64,000 nucleotides of DNA from Chryseobacterium cucumeris (GTDB lineage: Bacteria; Bacteroidota; Bacteroidia; Flavobacteriales; Weeksellaceae), in the NCBI RefSeq assembly GCF_001593385.1, contig NZ_LUVZ01000023.1, positions 372,001-436,000 of the forward strand. The letters are read 5' to 3'. A program made the position numbers and the translations under genes. Positions 34,030-41,936 of the stretch are shown one piece after another (within the stretch, counting starts at the first letter, position 1; each line of letters begins with the position of its first letter). Under the pieces are notes generated by a model that saw only the letters and a list, made by a program, of their open reading frames with translations, had not been told where the DNA came from and made no database searches.

Positions 34030-34671
34030 ATGACCTGGACAGAAATTTTAGCCCCGATAAAAAGTACGGAATACTTTACCACCCTTTGGGAGAAAGTGAA
34101 GAATGAATATGCAACAACCAAAGTTTTTCCACCCAAAAATCAGATTTTCAGAGCATTGGAACTTACAGCTTTTGATGATGTGGAAGTAGTGATTATTGGC
34201 CAGGATCCTTATCATAACGATTATCAGGCGAATGGATTGTGTTTCTCTGTTTCTGAGCAGGTTGCAGCACCGCCATCCCTGAAAAATATTTTTATAGAGC
34301 TAAAAGATGATCTGGGAGTGGTAAGAACTTCTAAAGAACTTGATGATTGGGGAAGACAAGGCGTTTTACTGTTGAATGCTACCTTAACGGTTCGTGCGCA
34401 TTCACCCAATTCTCATAAAGATTTAGGCTGGGAAAAATTCACCAACTTTATCATTAAAGAAATTTCAGATAAAAAGGAGAATGTTGTTTTTGTTTTATGG
34501 GGCGCTTTTGCACAAAAAAAAGCCGAACTCATAGATCCGGCTAAACATTTTATTATTAAATCGGCACATCCTTCACCTTTTTCTGTGTACAGAGGTTTTT
34601 TTGGAAGCAAGCCTTTCTCAAAAATTAATGAATATCTTGTTTCCAAAGGGAAGAAGCCTATTTCCTGGTAG
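34030..34671 (+). CDS. ung: Uracil-DNA glycosylase, family 1
   Basis: The 213-aa protein has the family 1 active-site motif G57-Q-D59-P-Y-H62 in VVIIGQDPYHNDYQANGLCF, with the catalytic Asp. LLLNATLTV is present, as is the Leu/His intercalation loop H180-P-S-P183. It excises uracil from DNA as the first step of base-excision repair. The C-terminus overlaps the opposing lipoprotein gene by 14 nt; its terminator lies within that gene. Confidence 0.95.
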   Translation: MTWTEILAPIKSTEYFTTLWEKVKNEYATTKVFPPKNQIFRALELTAFDDVEVVIIGQDPYHNDYQANGLCFSVSEQVAAPPSLKNIFIELKDDLGVVRTSKELDDWGRQGVLLLNATLTVRAHSPNSHKDLGWEKFTNFIIKEISDKKENVVFVLWGAFAQKKAELIDPAKHFIIKSAHPSPFSVYRGFFGSKPFSKINEYLVSKGKKPISW

Positions 34672-35167
34672 AATCAGCAGATTGATCTGCTTTTTTTATT
34701 GTAATTCCGATTTTATATTTTCCGGCTAATGCTTTTGTCCCATCCTGCGATTTTGGATGAGGAGCAATGTCCTGTAATGTGATAGTATATCCGTTGAATT
34801 CTGTCGACTGATGATAATTTCTTGCCGGGTAATCTGCGCTTGCAAGGTTCAGGGTCATCGGTCGGGTAGAAGTTCCCATTACTTCCACCTGAGCAAGAGC
34901 AACACCAGCCCATATACATTGAGCTCCTTCAGGACAACGGCTGTCTTCAGAAACTCCTTTGAATGTCACATTCATCTGATATTCTCGTAAAAACTTATTT
35001 TCTCCTTCAGTCAGATAAATAACACCGTCTTTCTGATGATCAGAACTTGTTGTTTTTGTACCTGTGGACATTTCAGTAGATTTTGTATTAATTCTGGATT
35101 TCTTTTGGGCATCGCATCCTGTTAATGCAAATATTCCCAGACTGAGTATGACAATTTTATGGAACAT
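34658..35167 (-). CDS. Lipoprotein of unknown function
   Basis: The signal MFHKIVILSLGIFALTGCDA has a lipobox (ALTGC) with the acylated Cys at residue 18. The 169-aa product contains EDSRCPEGAQCIWAGVALAQ (about 80-99), with two Cys that may form a disulfide, as in a common small Bacteroidetes lipoprotein family, and YTITLQDIAPHPKSQDGTKA. Function unknown. The start lies 16 nt after the DUF456 gene stop, so the two may be co-transcribed. The C-terminal 14 nt overlap ung. Confidence 0.75.
   Translation of the reverse strand: MFHKIVILSLGIFALTGCDAQKKSRINTKSTEMSTGTKTTSSDHQKDGVIYLTEGENKFLREYQMNVTFKGVSEDSRCPEGAQCIWAGVALAQVEVMGTSTRPMTLNLASADYPARNYHQSTEFNGYTITLQDIAPHPKSQDGTKALAGKYKIGITIKKADQSADSTRK
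34676..34697 (+). terminator. ung terminator inside the opposing gene
   Basis: AGCAGAT and ATCTGCT form a 7-bp stem with a TG loop, followed by seven T, directly after the ung stop. It lies in the last codons of the lipoprotein gene on the minus strand. Confidence 0.7.
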
Positions 35168-35183
35168 AGTTTCTTATATTTAA

Positions 35184-35675
35184 TTAAATGACGTTAAACA
35201 TATTAAGTAATACTACCAAAAACATTGCCACTCCTACCACAAAACTGAATCCGGTTCCATAAATGAATCCAATCAGCGCTCCTTTGGTTGATCGTAAGGC
35301 TTTATTCATATCCTTACTGTCGTGAAGTAACTCACCAATAAATACCCCTGCAAACATTCCTATCAGAAATCCCAACGGAATAGGAATAAATATCCCAACA
35401 ATAGTTCCAATCACAGAGCCAATGCTTCCCCAGCGGGTACCGCCATATTTTCTGTTGGTCTTTGCCGGAATTACATAACTTAACACTACAGAAGCAAGTG
35501 TAAGAATTCCGAATGCCCAGATATAAATCATAGAAAGATCAGCATCCGTCCCGAATTTATAGATCAAAAGTCCACAGATACTGAGCAAAAGACCAGGTAA
35601 TACCGGAAGAAAAGTTCCCAATATTCCTATAAATAACAGAATAAGGCAGAAAATATTAATAATCGTTGTATCCAT
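35184..35675 (-). CDS. DUF456 membrane protein
   Basis: This 163-aa protein has four or so hydrophobic helices (about 5-38, 48-66, 90-112, 128-160) and the DUF456 features PVLPGLLLSICGLLIY, GSVIGTIVGIFIPIPLGF and FIGELLHDSKDMNKALRS. It is a Gly-rich inner-membrane family without known role. It is upstream of the lipoprotein gene on the minus strand, and a terminator separates it from the preceding gene. Confidence 0.85.
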   Translation of the reverse strand: MDTTIINIFCLILLFIGILGTFLPVLPGLLLSICGLLIYKFGTDADLSMIYIWAFGILTLASVVLSYVIPAKTNRKYGGTRWGSIGSVIGTIVGIFIPIPLGFLIGMFAGVFIGELLHDSKDMNKALRSTKGALIGFIYGTGFSFVVGVAMFLVVLLNMFNVI

Positions 35676-35705
35676 TCTTTTAAAAAATATACATGCAATA
35701 TAAAA

Positions 35706-35731
35706 AAAGTGGCCTTATAAAAAGCCACTTT
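35706..35731 (-). terminator. Terminator after the 394-aa lipoprotein gene
   Basis: AAAGTGGC and GCCACTTT form an 8-bp stem, followed on the minus strand by seven T. Confidence 0.75.
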
Positions 35732-35754
35732 GAGAACTGAGTTATAAAATTTTA

Positions 35755-36939
35755 TTACAAATTTAAGATTACGTATTCCAGAATCGGTCCTGCTTTGCCG
35801 ATATTTCCACTTGCATGATTATGGAATGTGGTATAATAAATATTTCCACTGCTTGTCGTTCCTGAACATGATCCCATATAATCGCCATGTGCCTGATGAG
35901 CATTCCATGCATTCTGATTAATGGTAATGGTAACTGTGTTACCATTTGCCGTATGATGGCAGATCGTCATGTGATTATTGTTTAAAGACGTTCCCACAGT
36001 GGTTTTAGGAGCCGTTTTATCCACGTACTTATTGGTTCTTATCATCAGTGGTTCGTTATCTTTCTGTACCAATACTTCCCAGAATAAAGGATCATAATAC
36101 TGGATTTTTTGCCACAGAGACATATCATACTGGATATCTAATGTACTAAACCCTAATGCTGAAGCCATAGCAGTATTGGAAACAGTACAGTTGTTATACA
36201 TACTTGCATTTCCATTGATATTAAAACAGATCTTCGTAAAATCCAGAAAGCCTCCGGCTATACCGCAGGATTGCGCATTTTGATTTCCGCCTACCAGATA
36301 CGCAGCAGCCCAGTCTGAGCTGTAAATGCTTCCGCCGTTTGTGATAAAAGTAGAGAGATTACTGAAAACGGAAAGGTCGTTACCAGGTGAGCTGGTTCCC
36401 GTCTGTGCAAGATTACGTGAACCGCAGTTCAGGAAAATAATATCATACTGAGAAATGGTGTTGAAGTTTTTTAAATCCTGATAGCTGATTTCTGTTGCGG
36501 TGTACCCAAGATTTGTAATAATAGCCTCTATTTCGTCATAACTGCCTTCTACATAAGCTATTTTTGCAATCTGGTTCAGTTTGGAATCTTTGCTGGGAAC
36601 ACTAGTTGTTTCATTTTTGTTAATGGTAACAGGAATTTCAGTTCTGAAATTAAGGCCATTACCGGTCTGAATGTGAAGAGTTGTTTTTCCTTCAGGTGCA
36701 GTCAGACTGAAGGAACCATCCGCATTGGAATACGTGTGATAAACCTGATTTTTGCTGTCGATAGTAAACACCGTGGCACCACCAATGGGTTTTGTTCCGT
36801 TTTTAGCAAATACTTTACCTTCTATAGTTCCAGTGGGTAAAGTTTTGGAATCTTCCGGATTCACTGAGTCATCACCTCCTTTACAGTTTACTAAGAGCAC
36901 AAGGCTGCATAGTACGATGAACAAGTAATTTTGTCTCAT
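35755..36939 (-). CDS. Multi-domain lipoprotein with carboxypeptidase-regulatory-like domain
   Basis: The lipobox (LLVNC, Cys19) marks a lipoprotein, 394 aa. A carboxypeptidase regulatory-like/TonB-plug-type beta domain (about 37-110, TIEGKVFAKNGTKPIGGATV) is followed by a flavodoxin-like or GATase-like region (about 120-310: IAKIAYVEGSYDEIEAIITN, FLNCGSRN, GGSIYSSDWAAAYL). The C-terminal segment has MTICHHTANGNTVTITINQ, with AHQAHGDYMGSC after it. That histidine-rich block recurs in many Bacteroidetes surface proteins. No function is known. It has a full consensus promoter and its own terminator. Confidence 0.72.
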   Translation of the reverse strand: MRQNYLFIVLCSLVLLVNCKGGDDSVNPEDSKTLPTGTIEGKVFAKNGTKPIGGATVFTIDSKNQVYHTYSNADGSFSLTAPEGKTTLHIQTGNGLNFRTEIPVTINKNETTSVPSKDSKLNQIAKIAYVEGSYDEIEAIITNLGYTATEISYQDLKNFNTISQYDIIFLNCGSRNLAQTGTSSPGNDLSVFSNLSTFITNGGSIYSSDWAAAYLVGGNQNAQSCGIAGGFLDFTKICFNINGNASMYNNCTVSNTAMASALGFSTLDIQYDMSLWQKIQYYDPLFWEVLVQKDNEPLMIRTNKYVDKTAPKTTVGTSLNNNHMTICHHTANGNTVTITINQNAWNAHQAHGDYMGSCSGTTSSGNIYYTTFHNHASGNIGKAGPILEYVILNL

Positions 36940-36971
36940 ATTTAATTGATTTTGATGGGTTTAGTTTTAAC

Positions 36972-37002
36972 CAAATTTAATAAATTTTTAATATTGAAAC
37001 AA
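36972..37002 (-). promoter_or_regulatory. Promoter of the 394-aa lipoprotein gene
   Basis: Minus strand TTG (37002-37000), 20-nt spacer, TAAATTTG (36979-36972), matching the consensus. The leader is about 27 nt. Confidence 0.6.
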
Positions 37003-37197
37003 TTAAATTGTAATTTATTTTAATATTTTTTTACTTAAATAGGTTATTTGTAGTTAATTTTTCATTTATAATTAAAGGTTGTAGAGGATTTGATATTTTA
37101 CAGCTGAGTTCACGGATTTTTTTATATCAAATTTCCGGATAATACTTTTTGGGATGAAAATTGATTATGAATAGTAAAATGATGATTCTTAATTTCA

Positions 37198-37205
37198 TAA
37201 ATTTG
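37198..37205 (+). promoter_or_regulatory. -7 box 5 nt before the MscS-like gene
   Basis: TAAATTTG fits TAnnTTTG and is followed by CTGTA and the start codon, which suggests a leaderless mRNA. No -33 TTG at the right distance. Confidence 0.4.
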
Positions 37206-37210
37206 CTGTA

Positions 37211-38479
37211 ATGAATGACCAGTTACAAGAAACCAAAAACTTTATACAGGAGCTGAGCGAACGGCTTTACATTTATATTACCCAGATATCACCCTCCGGG
37301 CTGGATTGGGTTTTTCATATTATTGTAAAACTGAGTTTACTTCTTGTCCTGTTTTTTATTACTGATTTTGTTTTTAAGTTCATTATCAATTCTGTATTCA
37401 GGTTATTTCATAATGAACAGAAGTTTCCCATTTTAAAATCTATTTATCAGTCGAAAATCACCAATTCTGTAGCGCATTTTGCAGCTTTGATTGTTGTGGA
37501 CGGTATTCAGGGTTCCATATTTCCGGAAAATGCACTGCCGAAGACCACCATTTTTATCATAAGATGTATCAATCTGGGATTAGTATTGATATTAGCAGGA
37601 ATGCTCTACAGATCGCTGACAGCTTTCAGAAACTATTTTAGTATCAAACAGGATTTCTATAAAATAATGGCACTCAATGCCATTTCAGAAACTGTAAAAA
37701 TTTTAGGACTTTTTATATTTACTGTAGTAGGCCTTTGTGTGATTTTCGGAATCAAAGGAACAACAATTGTAGGAAGTCTGGGAGCTATTACAGCTGTTCT
37801 GGTATTGGTTTTCAGAGATACTATCCTGGGGTTTGTAACAGGTCTTCACGTGGCAACCTCCAAAAATCTGAAAGTAGGGGATTGGGTAAGTATTCCCAAA
37901 TACAGCATCGAAGGTAATATTACAGAGATCAACCTTTTAACCACCAAAATTACCAATTTTGATAAAACAGTTTCAACGATTCCCACTTATGATCTGATGA
38001 CCACCGAGATCAAGAATATGCAGGTGATGTCTGAGTCAAACACCCGAAGAATAAAAAAATCAATTTACTTTAACATTAATTCTTTCAAGTTTCTTACTGA
38101 TGAAGATGTGGAGCGTTTAAAGGAAATTAACCTGATTTCGGATTATCTGGAAGAAAGAACTTCAGAGATCAAAAAAGAAAAGGAAAGCTTGGAACATAAA
38201 GATAAAATTGTGAATGGAAGACAGCTTACCAATATTGGTGTTTTCAGATATTATGCACAGAAATATATTGAAAATGATCCCGATATAGATAAAAACGGAA
38301 CCAGAATGGTTCGTCAGCTGGAGATTACCCCACAAGGATTACCCCTTGAAGTATATTGTTTTGCCAGTGATTCCAAATGGGAACGTTTTGAGCAGATACA
38401 GGCAGATATTTTTGACCATTTATTAGTAGCTTCAAAAGAATTTGAACTTCAGGTAATGCAGGTAAGCGTGAAAGTGTAA
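37211..38479 (+). CDS. MscS-type mechanosensitive ion channel
   Basis: The 422-aa protein has about four membrane helices in the first 200 residues. It then has the MscS pore-lining helix and beta-domain signature: GTTIVGSLGAITAVLVLVFR, DTILGFVTGLHVATSKNLKV, GDWVSIPKYSIEGNITEINL. A larger cytoplasmic domain follows. MscS channels open under membrane tension and release solutes. It is longer than E. coli MscS (286 aa), as in the YbdG/MscM type. It stands alone. Confidence 0.9.
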   Translation: MNDQLQETKNFIQELSERLYIYITQISPSGLDWVFHIIVKLSLLLVLFFITDFVFKFIINSVFRLFHNEQKFPILKSIYQSKITNSVAHFAALIVVDGIQGSIFPENALPKTTIFIIRCINLGLVLILAGMLYRSLTAFRNYFSIKQDFYKIMALNAISETVKILGLFIFTVVGLCVIFGIKGTTIVGSLGAITAVLVLVFRDTILGFVTGLHVATSKNLKVGDWVSIPKYSIEGNITEINLLTTKITNFDKTVSTIPTYDLMTTEIKNMQVMSESNTRRIKKSIYFNINSFKFLTDEDVERLKEINLISDYLEERTSEIKKEKESLEHKDKIVNGRQLTNIGVFRYYAQKYIENDPDIDKNGTRMVRQLEITPQGLPLEVYCFASDSKWERFEQIQADIFDHLLVASKEFELQVMQVSVKV

Positions 38480-38614
38480 CAGCTGGAAAACAGAGAAGGG
38501 AAACTGTAAGTTTCAGCCTTTTCAAAAAAACTTTAAATTAAACTTTTAAATGATCATGAATGTGGAAGCACCAATAGAAGTACAATGCCTGGATTTGCCT
38601 CCAGCCCCAAGCCT

Positions 38615-38646
38615 CTAACTTCTCACATCTCATATCTAACATCTAA
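38615..38646. repeat. CTAACTTCT-type spacer before pdxJ
   Basis: CTAACTTCTCACATCTCATA and TCTAACATCTAAAATAAAA recur, with small changes, before the next gene (39427-39461). The tract ends 6 nt before the pdxJ ATG and has heptamer-like periodicity. Confidence 0.6.
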
Positions 38647-38652
38647 AATAAA

Positions 38653-39372
38653 ATGACAAAACTAAGCGTAAACATTAATAAAATTGCGACGTTAAGAAAT
38701 GCAAGAGGAGGTGAGACCCCAAGTGTTACAGAAGCTGCTGTAAAAATTCAGGAATTTGGCGGGCAGGGAATTACCATCCATCCAAGACCTGATGAAAGGC
38801 ATATCACAAGAAAAGATGTCTATGATCTGAAGCCGTTGGTTACGACTGAGTTTAATATTGAAGGAAATCCTCATCAGGATTTTATTGATATGGTATTGGA
38901 AGTAAAACCTGAGCAGGTAACGCTGGTGCCGGATGCTGATGATGCCATTACCTCCAATGCAGGCTGGGATACAAAAAAACATCTTGATTACCTTACAGAG
39001 ATTATTGCAGAATTTAAAAAAGCTGGAATCCGTACTTCTGTTTTCCTGGATCCTTTACCGGAACTTGTAGAATATGCAGCAAAAACAGGAGCAGATAGAA
39101 TTGAGCTGTACACAGAAGCTTACGCAAAAAATTATCTTATTAATAAAGAACAAGCCATAAAACCTTATTATGATACTGCGGTTGAAGCTACCAATTTCGG
39201 ATTGGGAATCAATGCAGGTCATGATTTGAGCTTAGAAAATCTGAAATATTTTGCAGATACCATTCCGAATCTGTTGGAAGTATCTATCGGACATGCTTTG
39301 GTTTCAGAAGCTCTTTATATGGGATTGGAAAATACAGTTCAGGCTTATCTGAAGAGACTTGCAAAATGGTAA
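38653..39372 (+). CDS. pdxJ: Pyridoxine 5'-phosphate synthase PdxJ
   Basis: The 239-aa TIM-barrel enzyme shows the PdxJ pattern: KLSVNINKIATLRNARGG at the N-terminus, ITIHPRPDERHITRKDVYDL (substrate phosphate and His/Arg residues), VTLVPDADDAITSNAGWD, RTSVFLDPLP and ELYTEAYA. GLGINAGHDLSLENLKYF ends the pattern. It condenses 3-amino-1-hydroxyacetone 1-phosphate with 1-deoxyxylulose 5-phosphate to give pyridoxine 5'-phosphate (vitamin B6). Length is standard. It may share an mRNA with the hydrolase gene downstream, although an inverted spacer lies between. Confidence 0.97.
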   Translation: MTKLSVNINKIATLRNARGGETPSVTEAAVKIQEFGGQGITIHPRPDERHITRKDVYDLKPLVTTEFNIEGNPHQDFIDMVLEVKPEQVTLVPDADDAITSNAGWDTKKHLDYLTEIIAEFKKAGIRTSVFLDPLPELVEYAAKTGADRIELYTEAYAKNYLINKEQAIKPYYDTAVEATNFGLGINAGHDLSLENLKYFADTIPNLLEVSIGHALVSEALYMGLENTVQAYLKRLAKW

Positions 39373-39384
39373 ATATAAGAAACC

Positions 39385-39456
39385 AGAAGTTAGAAATTAG
39401 AAGTTAGTACAACTTTCTTTTGATTTCTAACTTCTGATTTCTCACATCTAACTTCT
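39385..39456. repeat. Inverted AGAAGTTAG / CTAACTTCT spacer
   Basis: AGAAGTTAG occurs at 39385-39393 and 39399-39407, and its complement CTAACTTCT at 39427-39435 and 39448-39456. It therefore could fold into a long hairpin between pdxJ and the next gene. It ends 5 nt before the hydrolase ATG. Confidence 0.8.
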
Positions 39457-39461
39457 AAAAT

Positions 39462-40241
39462 ATGGAAATTTTAAACTCAAAAATATTCGGCGAAAATGTG
39501 ACCAATACGCCGCTTCTTGTATTTCACGGATTATTCGGAATGCTTGACAACTGGGGAAGCTTCGGAAAGGATCTGGGAGAATATCTTCCGGTCCACCTGA
39601 TCGATCTTAGAAACCATGGGAGAAGCTTTCATTCAGACAGCATGTCTCATGATGACCTTGCAGATGATATTGCCCGTTATATGGATCATTATAGAATTCA
39701 AAAAGCTCATGTTTTAGGGCATTCTCTGGGAGGAAAAGCGGTGATGCAGTTTGCCATAAAATACCCTGAACGTGTTGAAAAACTGATTGTTGTAGATATT
39801 TCACCTAAAGCATATCCACCGCATCATCAGGGAATTATCAAAGCACTGGAAACCGTTGATTTCAATACGGTAACTTCAAGAAATGAAGTGGAAGCTGTCC
39901 TGAATCAATATATTCCGGAAAGATCTACTGTACAGTTTCTGACGAAAAACCTTTATTGGGATGATAATAAAAAACTGGGCTGGAGATTCAATCTTAAGAC
40001 ATTATCTGAAAAATATACTGAATTTGTTTCCAATGCAATTAAATTTGGGGTTTTTGAAGGAGAAACTTTGTTTATAGCAGGGGCAAAATCCAATTATATC
40101 CTGCCACAGGACGAATTCGGAATCAAGCAGCAATTCCCTAAAGCTAAAATAGTGACGGTGAAGAATGCAGGACATTGGGTACAAGCGGAAAATCCTGTTG
40201 ATTTTGCAAATGTTGTTAAGGAGTTTCTTGGTTTAAATTAA
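39462..40241 (+). CDS. Alpha/beta-hydrolase (YbfF-like esterase)
   Basis: The 259-aa cytoplasmic hydrolase has the oxyanion region PLLVFHGLFGMLDNW, the nucleophile elbow GHSLGG (Ser) in VLGHSLGGKAVMQFA, a later acidic residue and the catalytic His in VKNAGHWVQAENP. This is close to the YbfF/acyl-CoA-ester hydrolase branch. Substrate unknown. It lies just upstream of the graspetide genes, with about 116 nt between, so it is probably not part of that cluster. Confidence 0.88.
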   Translation: MEILNSKIFGENVTNTPLLVFHGLFGMLDNWGSFGKDLGEYLPVHLIDLRNHGRSFHSDSMSHDDLADDIARYMDHYRIQKAHVLGHSLGGKAVMQFAIKYPERVEKLIVVDISPKAYPPHHQGIIKALETVDFNTVTSRNEVEAVLNQYIPERSTVQFLTKNLYWDDNKKLGWRFNLKTLSEKYTEFVSNAIKFGVFEGETLFIAGAKSNYILPQDEFGIKQQFPKAKIVTVKNAGHWVQAENPVDFANVVKEFLGLN

Positions 40242-40357
40242 TTTTATACTTTGATTTTCAATATTGTGTTAAAATTTTATTAAAAACATATATTATTTCT
40301 CCATGAGTTGAAATTTTTGTACTTTGGATTTTCAAAAAACAATAAAAATATTAACTT

Positions 40358-40597
40358 ATGGAAAACAAAAATTCAAAAAAGAAGCCATTTTTTGCGTCAT
40401 TCTTAGAAAAACAAGTTAAAGACCCTGAAACAGTAAAAGGAGGAGGTATTACTTCTGTACTTGCTGATCAGATTACATCAGTAATCAAAGATCATATCAC
40501 GACTACAGCACTTGAAGACAGTGTTACAAAGCCTGACAATGACAATGTAACAATGAAATATCCTTCTGACGGTGATGAGGATGTTTTAGAAGCATAA
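40358..40597 (+). CDS. Graspetide (microviridin-like) precursor peptide 1
   Basis: The 79-aa peptide has an N-terminal leader with KKKPFFASFLEKQVKD (7-22), the PFFxxFLE helix recognised by microviridin-type ATP-grasp ligases. A double-glycine site follows at 28-29 (TVKGG). The core T65-M-K-Y-P-S-D-G-D-E-D75 has the T-x-K-Y-P-S-D frame of microviridins: T65 and S70 can form omega-esters with D71 and D73, and K67 an omega-amide with E74. The usual Trp after D is Gly. An extra degenerate TKPDND motif (57-62) precedes the core. It is the first gene of the cluster. Confidence 0.92.
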   Translation: MENKNSKKKPFFASFLEKQVKDPETVKGGGITSVLADQITSVIKDHITTTALEDSVTKPDNDNVTMKYPSDGDEDVLEA

Positions 40598-40650
40598 GAA
40601 ATATACTAAAGCTTAAGCTCAATTATATATCAAACCAAAACTAAAACATT

Positions 40651-40875
40651 ATGAAAAGCAACAACTCAAAGAAGAAGCCGTTTTTCGCATCATTCTTGGA
40701 AAAACAGGTAAAAGATCCGGAAACGGTAAAAGGAGGAAGTGATATCACCCTTGCTGAAAGAGATTTGATCACAAAGCCAGCAATAGATACTGTAACTTCT
40801 CCAAAAGACGATATGATGCACACGCTGAAATATCCTTCTGACGGTGATGATGATACAATCACTCTTCCACTGTAA
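40651..40875 (+). CDS. Graspetide (microviridin-like) precursor peptide 2
   Basis: The 74-aa peptide shares residues 6-29 (NSKKKPFFASFLEKQVKD, then PETVKGG) exactly with precursor 1, which shows duplication with leader conservation. Its core is T58-L-K-Y-P-S-D-G-D-D-D68, with Asp67 where precursor 1 has Glu74, so the lactam partner of Lys60 would be Asp. A TKPAID segment (41-46) again resembles a degenerate core. It lies 53 nt after precursor 1 and is followed by an intrinsic terminator before the ligase genes. Confidence 0.92.
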   Translation: MKSNNSKKKPFFASFLEKQVKDPETVKGGSDITLAERDLITKPAIDTVTSPKDDMMHTLKYPSDGDDDTITLPL

Positions 40876-40905
40876 GATCAGAAAGAATATTAAATAAAAT
40901 AGTAG

Positions 40906-40935
40906 GGGAAACTTAAATAATAAGTTTCCCTTTTT
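40906..40935 (+). terminator. Attenuator-like terminator between precursors and ligases
   Basis: GGGAAACTTA and TAAGTTTCCC form a perfect 10-bp stem with an AATAA loop and a TTTTT tail, 14 nt before the first ligase start codon. Partial read-through would give much more precursor mRNA than enzyme mRNA. Confidence 0.85.
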
Positions 40936-40949
40936 AATAAAACCGGCAA

Positions 40950-41936
40950 ATGATTCTCTGCATCACCCATTCACAGGATTTTTATAATATTGATCTCTTT
41001 TTCGAATACCTGGCTTCCAAAAATATTCCTTATTTTAGACTGAATTCTGACCGCCTGAACCACCTTCAGAAAATCAGTATTCATGAGGATTCATTTGAAT
41101 TGACTGACGAATCAGGAAATACCATCCATTCTGACACTATAAAAGGCGTATGGCACAGAAAAGCCTGGAGAATCAGCGCTCCCGAAGAGCTTGATCAGGA
41201 TTATGAAAAAATCTTTCTCAACGAATATGGCAGCCTTAGGTATAACCTGATGACTGCTTTAGAACATATTCCCTGGATCAACCCTTATGAAAATGAAAAA
41301 AAAATAGATGGAAATAAGATATTGCAGCTGAAAATAGCACAAAGAAATAACTTAACCATTCCCAAAACCATTTTTTCCAATGATGAAGAAAAAATAACGA
41401 CATTTTTCTATCAATACTGCCAGGGAAAAGCCATAGCGAAGCTTCACGGAGTTACCGCAAAAACAATGTCAGGGGAAAATATGATTTCCACTACCATTAT
41501 TGAGGACGAGTCTCTGGAACACCTTTCAGATATTTCATACTGTCCGATGATTTTTCAACCCTATATTGATAAAGAATATGAATTACGAATCGTGTATGTA
41601 GACAGTGAGTTTTTTACAGGAAAAATCAATAACAGTGAAAATGCAGACTGGAGAGTTGCCCGTGAAGGATATTTCTGGGAAGAATACGAATTACCTGATA
41701 CCATTAAAGCCAATCTCACTTCCATGATGAAAGAAATGGGACTTTATATAGGAGCGATTGATATGATCAAAGGAAGAGACGGTGCGTATTACTTCCTTGA
41801 AGTCAATCCTCAGGGAGAATGGGGAATGCTTCAGAAAGAGCTGGGATTTCCCATCGCAGAAAGAATTGCCGACAACCTTATCAAAAGAATTAATTTCTAT
41901 GAATCAAATTTTAATAATTACCCATACCGCAGATAA
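40950..41936 (+). CDS. MdnB-like ATP-grasp ligase (omega-amide forming)
   Basis: The 328-aa protein begins MILCITHSQDFYNID, as in microviridin ligases, and ends with the ATP-grasp metal site YFLEVNPQGEWGML (281-294; E284 and N286). D271 lies in GAIDMIKG and the precursor-binding region is near 190-225. The GEWGML motif and the RRXW-like VWHRKAW (67-73) place it with MdnB/MvdC, which form the Lys-Glu lactam after the esters are made. The start overlaps nothing but lies 14 nt after the terminator. Its 3' end overlaps the second ligase by 38 nt. Confidence 0.9.
   Translation: MILCITHSQDFYNIDLFFEYLASKNIPYFRLNSDRLNHLQKISIHEDSFELTDESGNTIHSDTIKGVWHRKAWRISAPEELDQDYEKIFLNEYGSLRYNLMTALEHIPWINPYENEKKIDGNKILQLKIAQRNNLTIPKTIFSNDEEKITTFFYQYCQGKAIAKLHGVTAKTMSGENMISTTIIEDESLEHLSDISYCPMIFQPYIDKEYELRIVYVDSEFFTGKINNSENADWRVAREGYFWEEYELPDTIKANLTSMMKEMGLYIGAIDMIKGRDGAYYFLEVNPQGEWGMLQKELGFPIAERIADNLIKRINFYESNFNNYPYRR

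Noticed and set aside
40242..40357. Consensus promoter for the graspetide genes
   Set aside because: TACTTTG occurs at 40320-40326 but is one base short of TAnnTTTG and the nearest TTG is at the wrong distance, so I do not call it.
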